The notes below the pieces were generated by a model that saw nothing but the letters and a program-made list of their open reading frames with translations, was not told the origin of the DNA and searched no databases. 5,859 bases of DNA from Planctomycetota bacterium (GTDB taxonomy: Bacteria > Planctomycetota > Phycisphaerae > WQYP01). Below, piece by piece: positions 1 to 5,700 of this stretch (positions are counted from its first letter, which is position 1; each line of letters begins with the position of its first letter). The DNA is taken from positions 1 to 5,859 of the forward strand of contig JAJYPG010000098.1 in assembly GCA_021795535.1 (NCBI GenBank). Direction: 5' to 3'. A program made the position numbers and the translations under genes.

Positions 1-276
1 TGCGTCAATAAAGGGTTTTACGAAATCCTGCGGATCAGTCACCATCAGGTGAACATCCTGCATAAGCTGGCACGCGCGGGCCAGCGCCAGAACCATGTCC
101 GGACCCATGGTCAGGTTGGGAACAAAATGCCCGTCCATAATATCCACATGCAGCAAATCCGCGCCCGAACGCTGAACATCGATCGCTTCTTCGGCAATCC
201 GGCCGAAATCCGCCGCCAGAATGGAGGGCGCTATTAACGGCAGATGCGGCGGGCGAAGAAAGATATTGCTGTTCAT
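1..276 (-). CDS. rpe: Ribulose-phosphate 3-epimerase, N-terminal 92 codons (runs off window)
   Basis: Interconverts D-ribulose 5-phosphate and D-xylulose 5-phosphate in the cytoplasm (pentose phosphate or Calvin pathway). Seen in the sequence: the family signature APSILAADF at residues 16-24, LLHVDIMDGHFVPN at 41-54, and DVHLMV at 74-79. By comparison with characterised family members, His43, Asp45 and His76 are metal ligands, and Asp45 is one of the two catalytic acid/base residues. The second catalytic Asp lies in the missing C-terminal part. The protein is a TIM barrel of normally about 220 residues, so roughly 40% is here; the cut is the window edge, not a break in the gene. The start is the ATG at 274-276: an in-frame TGA lies two codons upstream (280-282), and GGAAG (283-287) sits six bases before the ATG. 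It follows pgk after 45 bases and is probably in the same operon. Confidence 0.97.
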   Translation of the reverse strand, partial: MNSNIFLRPPHLPLIAPSILAADFGRIAEEAIDVQRSGADLLHVDIMDGHFVPNLTMGPDMVLALARACQLMQDVHLMVTDPQDFVKPFIDA

Positions 277-282
277 GAATCA

Positions 283-287
283 CTTCC
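283..287 (-). promoter_or_regulatory. Shine-Dalgarno site of rpe
   Basis: On the minus strand GGAAG is followed by six bases and then the rpe ATG. Together with the in-frame stop just upstream, it fixes the rpe start. No promoter or terminator-like hairpin is visible in the 45-base pgk-rpe gap, which supports co-transcription. Confidence 0.6.
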
Positions 288-321
288 AGGCATCGGGACA
301 CATTGCTTTTTACGGGTCAGC

Positions 322-1512
322 TTACGCATTGTCCAGAATATCAAGGCAGGGAAATCCCCTTCCTTCCATGAATTCCAAACTCGCACCACCACCGGTGGAA
401 ACATGGGAGACCTTTTCGGCAAGGTGAAACTGCTCTATCGCCGCAGCTGAATCACCACCGCCAATGATAGTTGTTGCACCATGACCGGTGATGGAGGCCA
501 AAGCCTCAGCCACGACACGGGTGCCATTTTGAAACGGTTTTTTCTCAAACACGCCCATGGGGCCGTTCCAGACCACGGTTTTAGCGCTGGCAATTTTGGC
601 ACGGTAAAGCTCCGCTGTGGCCGGGCCAATGTCCAGACCTTCCTTGTCATCCGGAATGTTTCCCGCAACCACCTGCGTTTGCGCGGTATCCGAAATTTGA
701 TCGCTTATGACCGTATCAACGGGAAGGACCAGTTTGCCGCCAGCTTTGTCAAGTAATTCCGCCGCAAGGCCCACTTTGTCTTTTTCGCACAGCGACTTGC
801 CAATCTTTTTTCCCTGTGCCAAAAAGAAGGTATAGGCCATCGCTCCGCCGATAAGCACTGTATCAGCCTTGGAAAGCAGATTTTCAATGACCGCAATTTT
901 GTCGGATACTTTTGCTCCGCCCAAAATCGCCACGAAAGGACGCACCGGATGATCCAGAGCATTCCCTAAAAACTTCAGTTCTTTTTCAATGAGAAAGCCA
1001 ATGGCCCGCTTGCCCGCGCCCAGTGCCGCCGGTACGCCATACGTGGAGGCATGTTGGCGGTGGGCTGTGCCAAAAGCGTCGTTCACATAAAGATCGCCGA
1101 GTTTCGCGAGTTCCGCCGCAAAGGCCGACTCATTTTTTTCTTCACCCTTGTGAAAGCGGGTATTTTCCAGCACCAGAATTCCACCAGATTTGAGGCCATT
1201 GGCCAAGGCGACCACCGCCGGTCCAATACAATCATCGGCCATCAGCACCGGTTTTTTCAGCAGTTCTCCCAGCCGAATGGCGGTTGGTTTGAGTGAATAC
1301 TTAGCCTCCGGTCCACCTTTGGGTCGGCCCAGATGGCTCATAAGAACTGCCTTGCCACCCCGTTCAATAATATTTTTGATGGTTGGCAGTGCGGCAACAA
1401 TGCGGCGGTCATCAGTAATGTGGCCTTGTTCATTAAGGGGTACATTAAAATCCACGCGAACCAGAACACGAATATCTTTTACATTTAACTGGGCGACGGT
1501 CTTTTTAAGCAT
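322..1512 (-). CDS. pgk: Phosphoglycerate kinase
   Basis: Transfers phosphate from 1,3-bisphosphoglycerate to ADP, giving 3-phosphoglycerate and ATP (glycolysis, reversed in gluconeogenesis or carbon fixation); cytoplasmic monomer. The 396 residues match the usual bacterial length. N-domain substrate site: RVDFNVP at 19-25 (Asp21, Asn23), Arg36, SHLGRPKGG at 59-67, ENTRFHKGEE at 116-125 (Arg119), and NDAFGTAHR at 144-152 (Arg152). C-domain nucleotide site: LGGAKVSDK at 198-206, VVWNGPMGVFE at 313-323, GGGDSAAA at 351-358, and STGGGASLE at 372-380. All expected key residues are present. The reading frame stays open for another 106 codons upstream, but that extension has no resemblance to PGK. 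The ATG at 1510-1512, just before MLKKTVAQL, places the RVDFNVP motif where the family has it. AAAGAG (1522-1527) nine bases upstream is a modest ribosome site. A promoter and leader hairpin precede it; rpe follows. Confidence 0.98.
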   Translation of the reverse strand: MLKKTVAQLNVKDIRVLVRVDFNVPLNEQGHITDDRRIVAALPTIKNIIERGGKAVLMSHLGRPKGGPEAKYSLKPTAIRLGELLKKPVLMADDCIGPAVVALANGLKSGGILVLENTRFHKGEEKNESAFAAELAKLGDLYVNDAFGTAHRQHASTYGVPAALGAGKRAIGFLIEKELKFLGNALDHPVRPFVAILGGAKVSDKIAVIENLLSKADTVLIGGAMAYTFFLAQGKKIGKSLCEKDKVGLAAELLDKAGGKLVLPVDTVISDQISDTAQTQVVAGNIPDDKEGLDIGPATAELYRAKIASAKTVVWNGPMGVFEKKPFQNGTRVVAEALASITGHGATTIIGGGDSAAAIEQFHLAEKVSHVSTGGGASLEFMEGRGFPCLDILDNA

Positions 1513-1539
1513 GATGAAAAACTCTTTCACTACAACGCG

Positions 1540-1589
1540 CCGCAGTGGGCAAGGCCGGCCTGCATGGCAGCCCATTTGCCTTCCTGCGG
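1540..1589 (-). promoter_or_regulatory. Extended leader hairpin upstream of pgk
   Basis: Read on the minus strand, these 50 bases fold on themselves. CCGCAG (1584-1589) pairs with CTGCGG (1540-1545). After a small internal loop, GGCAA (1576-1580) pairs with TTGCC (1548-1552). After a three-base bulge, GGCTG (1568-1572) pairs with CGGCC (1553-1557, one G-U pair). The loop contains ATGCA. A competing inner stem, TGGGC with GCCCA, is also possible. The hairpin begins about where the predicted transcript starts and ends 27 bases before the pgk ATG. It has no adjoining T-run, so it is not an ordinary terminator. A role as a 5' stabiliser or regulatory leader is inferred; no known riboswitch class was recognised. 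Confidence 0.45.
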
Positions 1590-1597
1590 TGGTCTGT

Positions 1598-1626
1598 ATG
1601 CTATGGAATACATCACAGGTGGTCAA
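1598..1626 (-). promoter_or_regulatory. Predicted sigma-70-type promoter for pgk-rpe
   Basis: On the minus strand, TTGACC (1621-1626, 5 of 6 consensus) is separated by exactly 17 bases from TAGCAT (1598-1603, 4 of 6). The transcript would start near 1590-1591, giving a leader of about 80 bases before pgk. It is the only well-spaced pair of boxes I noticed in the gpsA-pgk gap. Not experimentally supported. Confidence 0.45.
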
Positions 1627-1879
1627 GGCGAGCAAGAATCCGTCTAGATTATTGTAAGGATTAAACCGGAATTGAAGAATCGGTAGGACCTTCGGTGTGC
1701 CGCAAACGAGCCTGCCTTCCAGGGATGGATTTTGAAGGATGAAGTTCTGATACCCGTCCGCACGAGTTGTGAGGGAATAATGCCACTGTATGTCGGATTT
1801 TTCCCAACCAGACATCGGGACCAAAAGCACTCTTCTCCAACTTTGCAGTGAAGCAATACACCCAAAAAGAGACGAATTA
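1627..1879. other. gpsA-pgk intergenic region, no gene seen
   Basis: About 250 bases between the gpsA stop and the pgk promoter. No RNA gene, recognised repeat or convincing terminator is visible. The pgk frame stays open through much of it (to 1830), but the translation is compositionally odd and resembles no family I recognise, so it is treated as noncoding. A short inverted repeat, AATCC with GGATT (about 1638-1662), lies just upstream of the -35 box and may be chance. The length suggests pgk is transcribed independently of gpsA. Confidence 0.5.
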
Positions 1880-2929
1880 TCAGCATGGCGAAACAGTGGA
1901 CTGTTCCGCCTTGGGCTGGCGTGTCATGAGTTCGGTAATGCCGATATGCGGTGGTTTATTGTGAAACAGTACCGAGTGCAGCATTTCACTGATGGGCATT
2001 TCAACTTTATGCCGTCGTGCCAGTTCCAGCACACTGCGGGTGGTCGGAATGCCCTCAACCACCCCGGCCATTTCCGCCATGGCCTGCTGCGGAGAAAGGC
2101 CTCGGCCAATATGCTGGCCATAGGTGCGGTTGCGGCCCTCTGCGGAAAAGCAGGTTGTTACCAGATCGCCAAGACCCGCCAAGCCGCTGAATGTTGCCGC
2201 GTGTGCCCCCATAGCCACGCCCAGACGCGTTATTTCCACCAGACCGCGCGTCAGCAACGCGGCTTTGGCGTTCACACCTATATTCATGCCATCCAAAATA
2301 CCGGCGGCTACGGCAATCACATTTTTCATAGCCCCGGCCAGTTCAACACCGATCAGATCGTCATTGCGGTAAATCCGCAGAGTTTGCGTGGTCATCACCT
2401 GTTGAATCTTGTTCGCCAGAACATCATTCAGCGAAGCCACCACCAGTGTAGCCGGCATATGGCGCGCCACTTCGCCCGCGATGCAGGGACCGGAAAGCGT
2501 AGCCACCGGGCGGTCCGGAAGCACATCAATAATAATTTGCGTTGGTCGCAGAAGTGTCAGGTTTTCTATTCCCTTGGCCACGCTAAGTACGGGAAGACCC
2601 GGCGGTATATGCGGCGTGAGTTGCTGTAACATGGCGCGTATAAATTGTGTCGGTACGGCACAAATAAGAAAATCAACTCCCACCGCCACATCCGCGTCGG
2701 CCACGGTCAGTTCAATGCCCGAAGGTAGCTTTACACCAGGTAAATAGCGGCGGTTTTCCCGGTCCGCGGCCATGGCGGAAATCTGTTCCCTCCGCCGCCC
2801 CCAAAGGCGGACACTATGGCCGCCGCTGGAAAGTACCAGAGCGCAGAGTGTGCCCATGGCTCCATCGCCAATGATGCCCACACGTTGTAAGGCCGTCTTG
2901 TTCCCGTTGGTATTCATGCGTGCAATCAT
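1880..2929 (-). CDS. gpsA: NAD(P)-dependent glycerol-3-phosphate dehydrogenase
   Basis: Reduces dihydroxyacetone phosphate to sn-glycerol 3-phosphate, the backbone precursor of membrane phospholipids; cytoplasmic. Visible features of the 349-residue product: the N-terminal Rossmann fold with GDGAMG at 21-26, SVAKGIE at 116-122 (Lys119), LSGPCIAGEVA at 145-155, GVELAGAMKN at 194-203 with the expected catalytic Lys202, NAKAALLTRG at 220-229, and GLAGLGDLVTTC at 249-260 (Asp255) followed by GRNRTYG at 265-271. Length is typical. In the family the Rossmann loop is commonly GxGxWG or similar, so Asp and Met here are mild departures. The start is uncertain: ATG at 2927-2929 has no clear ribosome site and lies very close to the predicted promoter, while ATG at 2915-2917 (four codons later) has only GGAT ten bases upstream. 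It is probably transcribed from its own promoter in the aroA-gpsA gap. Confidence 0.97.
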   Translation of the reverse strand: MIARMNTNGNKTALQRVGIIGDGAMGTLCALVLSSGGHSVRLWGRRREQISAMAADRENRRYLPGVKLPSGIELTVADADVAVGVDFLICAVPTQFIRAMLQQLTPHIPPGLPVLSVAKGIENLTLLRPTQIIIDVLPDRPVATLSGPCIAGEVARHMPATLVVASLNDVLANKIQQVMTTQTLRIYRNDDLIGVELAGAMKNVIAVAAGILDGMNIGVNAKAALLTRGLVEITRLGVAMGAHAATFSGLAGLGDLVTTCFSAEGRNRTYGQHIGRGLSPQQAMAEMAGVVEGIPTTRSVLELARRHKVEMPISEMLHSVLFHNKPPHIGITELMTRQPKAEQSTVSPC

Positions 2930-2936
2930 CCGAAAA

Positions 2937-2976
2937 TTTATATTACAACATACAACTAAATATCAAACATGGTCAA
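2937..2976 (-). promoter_or_regulatory. Predicted promoter region of gpsA (two overlapping box pairs)
   Basis: The minus strand is AT-rich here and offers two sigma-70-like pairs, both with 18-base spacing. One is TTGACC (2971-2976) with TATGTT (2947-2952); the other is TTGATA (2961-2966) with TATAAA (2937-2942). The second would start the transcript only a few bases from the first gpsA ATG, which would mean a very short leader or translation from the ATG at 2917. Which pair is used cannot be told from sequence alone. Confidence 0.45.
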
Positions 2977-2983
2977 TTTCGTC

Positions 2984-3011
2984 TGCCAACGGGATTCACT
3001 GCATGCCAACG
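2984..3011. repeat. Direct repeat of TGCCAACG, 20-bp period, upstream of gpsA promoter
   Basis: TGCCAACG occurs at 2984-2991 and again at 3004-3011 (CGTTGGCA on the coding strand of gpsA). The starts are 20 bases apart, about two helical turns, and lie just upstream of the predicted -35 box. A partly overlapping inverted repeat, CGGGAT (2990-2995) with ATCCCG (3018-3023), spans the same place. This could be an activator or repressor site; it could also be chance. Confidence 0.3.
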
Positions 3012-3060
3012 ACAATTATCCCGGAAACTTTTGCCGCGGCTCAATCGAACTTCGTGGTTT

Positions 3061-4419
3061 TTACGACGCCTGACCATGTGTGGCGGCATGAAAATCCGCG
3101 AAGAATTCCGGATAAGTCTTGCCGCAACACTCCGGTTTGGCTATGCGAATGCCATCCGCCCGCAGCCCCGCGACCGCAAATGCCATGGCCATGCGATGGT
3201 CATCGTATGTCTCTATGGTCGCCGGGGTGATTTTCTCCGGCGGTTCAATGGTAATGCTGTCCGCAGTGGTCCGCACGCGGGCACCAAGCCTGGTTAATTC
3301 GTTTTCCAAGGCGGCAAGGCGATCGGTTTCTTTGATGCGCAGGTTGCCAATATTGGAAATATGGGTAGGACCGCGTGCAAAAAGAGCCAACACGCTTAAT
3401 GTTTGCACCATGTCCGGAATGGAATTCATGTTGATGTTCAAGCCAAGCAGTTGCGTGGTGCCTGTAAGTCGAATTTCGTCGGCATCCAGAAAAAGCCGCG
3501 CACCCATCTGAGAAAGCACATCGGCAAACAGTACATCGCCCTGAAGGGAATTGCGGCCAAGGCCGGGAATAATGACCGTCGATCCGGGTATCAGTGCGGC
3601 TGCGGCGAGGAAATAACTCGCATTGCTGGCATCGGGTTCTATGGTATAAGCTCTTCCCACATAATGCTGGCCAGCCGGTACCGTTAAAACGCGGCCAGCT
3701 TCCAGGTTTTTTGGATCTGCCGGAGCCAAGCCCACACGAATGCCAAACTGTTCCATCATGGCCAGCGTCATCTGAACGTAAGGTTCGCTGGTGACGGGAC
3801 CTTCCAGAACAATTTGCACGTCTCGCAGAGCCAGCGGTGCCGCCATCAGAACGGCGGAAATATACTGGCTGCTTTTGGTATTGGCGAAACGGCAGACGCC
3901 GCCCGCCAGGCCGCCACCCATGGTTTCCAGTGGCGGGTAGCCGGGTTTGTCCATGAAGGTGATTTTACCGCCGAGACTTTCAATGGCCGCAGCCAATTCT
4001 TGAATCGGACGCTGCCGCATCCGTTCAATGCCATCCAAAGTGTGTTTGCCGCGGCTTGCGGCGCATAGCGCGGCAAGAAAGCGGATGGTGGTGCCGGAAT
4101 TTCCGCAAAATAAATTGCTCTGGTCCACCGGCAAGTCGCCACCGGTTCCCTGCACAAATACCTGTCGCCGGGCTTCATTTATTTCCAGGCCAACCCCCAG
4201 AGATTGCAGGCACTCAAGCATACGCCAGGTATCGTCGGCAAAAAGCACGCCGGAAAGTTGTGTTGACCCGGTTGCCAGAGCCGCAATGGGCAAAGCCCGG
4301 TTTGTGATGCTTTTGCTGCCGGGCACAACCACTGTGGCGTGAAACGTCCGGGAGACTGGAAGTATTTCCGCCACTGCTTCAGCCACGGTTATTGCCCCAA
4401 TTTTTTCCGCGGTATTCAT
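3061..4419 (-). CDS. aroA: 3-phosphoshikimate 1-carboxyvinyltransferase (EPSP synthase)
   Basis: Joins phosphoenolpyruvate to shikimate 3-phosphate, giving EPSP and phosphate, the sixth step of the shikimate pathway to aromatic amino acids; cytoplasmic. Visible in the 452-residue product: PGSKSITNRALPIAALATGS at 33-52 (Lys36, Arg41; Lys22 and Arg27 in E. coli), GNSGTTIRFL at 106-115, MRQRPI at 134-139 (Arg137), SSQYISAVLMAAP at 183-195, NSIPDM at 332-337 with catalytic Asp336 (Asp313), RIKETDR at 361-367 with Glu364 and Arg367 (Glu341, Arg344), DDHRMAMA at 406-413 (His408, Arg409), and CGKTYPEFF at 432-440 (Lys434, Lys411). All key residues are present, so the enzyme should be active. The first ~25 residues exceed the usual N-terminus slightly. 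The ATG at 4417-4419 follows GGTGGGA, a plausible ribosome site. An in-frame TTG at 4441-4443 directly abuts the upstream stop codon and is the alternative start. The gene follows the exported-protein gene by 24 bases, probably in one transcript. Confidence 0.97.
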   Translation of the reverse strand: MNTAEKIGAITVAEAVAEILPVSRTFHATVVVPGSKSITNRALPIAALATGSTQLSGVLFADDTWRMLECLQSLGVGLEINEARRQVFVQGTGGDLPVDQSNLFCGNSGTTIRFLAALCAASRGKHTLDGIERMRQRPIQELAAAIESLGGKITFMDKPGYPPLETMGGGLAGGVCRFANTKSSQYISAVLMAAPLALRDVQIVLEGPVTSEPYVQMTLAMMEQFGIRVGLAPADPKNLEAGRVLTVPAGQHYVGRAYTIEPDASNASYFLAAAALIPGSTVIIPGLGRNSLQGDVLFADVLSQMGARLFLDADEIRLTGTTQLLGLNINMNSIPDMVQTLSVLALFARGPTHISNIGNLRIKETDRLAALENELTRLGARVRTTADSITIEPPEKITPATIETYDDHRMAMAFAVAGLRADGIRIAKPECCGKTYPEFFADFHAATHGQAS

Positions 4420-4443
4420 GGTGGTCCCACCCGGCGCCGCCAA

Positions 4444-5481
4444 TCACTGGGTCGCCCCGGCAATGCGCACGGGAATCGGTGCCTTGGGAAACATTTTCTG
4501 TAGTACGCCGGCCTGTTTCTGGCTGCCGGTAAGTCCGTTTACTTTCAGCAGTGTTTCCGTGGCGCTGCTGGTGCCGGTAAGGGTTGGGATGGAGAAATCC
4601 GTTGAATTGCTTAATGCGTTCATCGCTGTGGAGCAGGCATTAACAGCCTCCGGAGCCGCCAGTTTTTGCGGATAGCCTAAAAGTCCAGCCTGCCAATATT
4701 GGGCCGCATAACTGGTCAAATCAGCCAAAGTCACCATCGCCTTAAGTTTTTCATCGGGTGTCAGAACTGCACCAGCTTTAACAAAGGTTGTCAGCGATGT
4801 GGCCAATTCCGCCGCAACATCCAGGTTGTGCGGTGGGGCTTTTGCATAAGGCGCAATAACACGGGCGATGGCATCTGCTACAAGAGGGGCCGCATCCAGC
4901 GGCAGCGGAGATGCCGCTTGAATGCTTTTGCATATTTCCAGTGCCACCACTGGGTCGGTTTCAGAAGCCAAGGCGGTTTTAAGCCTATTTATCGCGGAAT
5001 GCTGTGCCGGACCAATTTGCGCCAGTTCCGGTTCAATACCGATAAGACCGCGTGCCGCCCAGAACCGGACCGCCGCAATGGGGCTTTCCAATCCTTGCTG
5101 CAATGCAGGCTGAGTGCTTAAGTCCTTTATTTTTGCCAGTGTAATGATTGTATTGAGCGCCAGGTTCTTGTGGGCAAGCAGTGGCGTAAGCACGCTGGTT
5201 ACCACGGTGCCATAGTCATCCAGAAAAGTAATGGAAGGAGTGATGGCTTTCTGACGCAATGGTTTAAGAATGGCACGCCGGGCATGAACCATGGCCTTGC
5301 TGCTGGTGCTTTGCTCTATCCGGTCTGCGTAATAGACCACATACTGCTTCATCGCAGCTTTATCCGCAGAGGTGTAGCTTGTTGCCACCGGATTAGGCAT
5401 TGCGGGAGCCGCCGCATGGGCCAACCCCGTCGTTGCCAGCACAACTGCCATTGAAGACCAACACCAAAACCGAGTTTGCAT
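4444..5481 (-). CDS. Exported alpha-helical (HEAT-like) protein of unknown function
   Basis: I do not recognise a named family. The 345-residue product starts with a clear signal peptide: basic Arg4, a hydrophobic stretch at about residues 9-20, and an AHA-AAP cleavage site after residue 23. No lipobox cysteine is present, so the mature protein is probably periplasmic or secreted. The rest is rich in Ala and Leu with repeated amphipathic helices. Residues about 90-260 resemble a loose HEAT/ARM-like solenoid, for example the helix pairs around AVRFWAARGL at 137-146 and DPVVALEICKSIQAA at 176-190. The C-terminal third is Ser/Thr-richer with no catalytic motif visible. The start is the ATG at 5479-5481, with GGAG nine bases upstream. 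The frame is open up to a GTG at 5604, but those extra residues would bury the signal peptide. Its stop adjoins the aroA translation-start region. A scaffolding or protein-binding role is only a guess from the fold type. Confidence 0.85.
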   Translation of the reverse strand: MQTRFWCWSSMAVVLATTGLAHAAAPAMPNPVATSYTSADKAAMKQYVVYYADRIEQSTSSKAMVHARRAILKPLRQKAITPSITFLDDYGTVVTSVLTPLLAHKNLALNTIITLAKIKDLSTQPALQQGLESPIAAVRFWAARGLIGIEPELAQIGPAQHSAINRLKTALASETDPVVALEICKSIQAASPLPLDAAPLVADAIARVIAPYAKAPPHNLDVAAELATSLTTFVKAGAVLTPDEKLKAMVTLADLTSYAAQYWQAGLLGYPQKLAAPEAVNACSTAMNALSNSTDFSIPTLTGTSSATETLLKVNGLTGSQKQAGVLQKMFPKAPIPVRIAGATQ

Positions 5482-5490
5482 GCTGCGTTT

Positions 5491-5494
5491 CTCC
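5491..5494 (-). promoter_or_regulatory. Shine-Dalgarno site deciding the start of the exported protein
   Basis: GGAG on the minus strand, nine bases before the ATG at 5479-5481. It selects the start that places the signal peptide at the very N-terminus, over several in-frame ATG/GTG codons between 5515 and 5604. Confidence 0.6.
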
Positions 5495-5568
5495 AAAAGA
5501 ATGGACCGTTCCGCCATTTCCGCCGCCCATGACCGAGCCAACCGATTCAGTTCACGCGGCATAACATC

Positions 5569-5584
5569 AATGGCAGAGGCCATT
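5569..5584 (-). repeat. Small perfect hairpin in the leader of the exported-protein gene
   Basis: AATGGC and GCCATT form a perfect six-base-pair stem around the four-base loop CTCT (minus strand). It lies within a few bases of the predicted transcript start, so the mRNA would carry it near its 5' end. This could be stabilising or chance. The rest of the leader (5482-5568) shows no further recognised element. Confidence 0.35.
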
Positions 5585-5594
5585 TTACATGTGA

Positions 5595-5623
5595 ACCGTA
5601 ACACGCTGGAGCGGCAGTGTCAA
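5595..5623 (-). promoter_or_regulatory. Predicted promoter for the exported protein-aroA unit
   Basis: On the minus strand a perfect TTGACA (5618-5623) is followed after 17 bases by TACGGT (5595-5600, a weak -10 with 3 of 6 matches). A transcript would start near 5588, giving a leader of about 107 bases. The -35 box overlaps one arm of the inverted repeat at 5616-5655, so a protein binding that dyad could block or recruit polymerase. The poor -10 suggests a weak or activator-dependent promoter, if real. Confidence 0.4.
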
Positions 5624-5700
5624 GAATTACAGGCTGTCCCCGGAGGCGTGACACTTTTTCCGGGCCTCTGGGAACGCCGCTGTCCTCAGCCTCCGTTCCC
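5616..5700. repeat. Cluster of nested inverted repeats, possible intergenic repeat element
   Basis: Several dyads are packed into 85 bases. AGTGTCA (5616-5622) mirrors TGACACT (5649-5655), a perfect 7 bp. CCCGG (5639-5643) mirrors CCGGG (5660-5664). GGGAACG (5670-5676) mirrors CGTTCCC (5694-5700), a perfect 7 bp, and encloses GCTG (5679-5682) with CAGC (5687-5690) around a TCCT loop. GCTGTCC also occurs twice in direct orientation (about 5633-5639 and 5679-5685). The density of symmetry is unlike the other gaps of the window and resembles REP-like or element-end sequences. No transposase gene is visible here. Confidence 0.4.

Noticed and set aside
1553..1560. GGCCGGCC palindrome as an operator
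   Set aside because: It is explained as part of the pgk leader hairpin, and an isolated 8-bp GC palindrome is common by chance.
1513..1830. In-frame open extension of 106 codons ahead of pgk
   Set aside because: The translation shows no similarity to PGK or any family I know, it spans the predicted promoter and leader hairpin, and the protein beginning at 1512 already has normal length and N-terminus.
1864..1905. Terminator after gpsA: dyad AACAGT/ACTGTT (1892-1905) with a later T-run
   Set aside because: The dyad lies inside the last gpsA codons with a two-base loop, and the TTTTT (minus strand, 1864-1868) is 23 bases further on, so the parts do not form an intrinsic terminator.
1790..2629. 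279-codon open frame on the plus strand
   Set aside because: It is wholly antisense to the clear gpsA gene for most of its length and has no recognisable domain; it is a shadow of gpsA codon use.
2990..3023. Inverted repeat CGGGAT/ATCCCG as aroA terminator
   Set aside because: The stem is only 6 bp around a 22-base loop and no T-run follows on the minus strand.
5482..5604. In-frame N-terminal extension of the exported protein from a GTG at 5604
   Set aside because: It would place 41 residues before a textbook signal peptide, while the ATG at 5481 has a good GGAG site.
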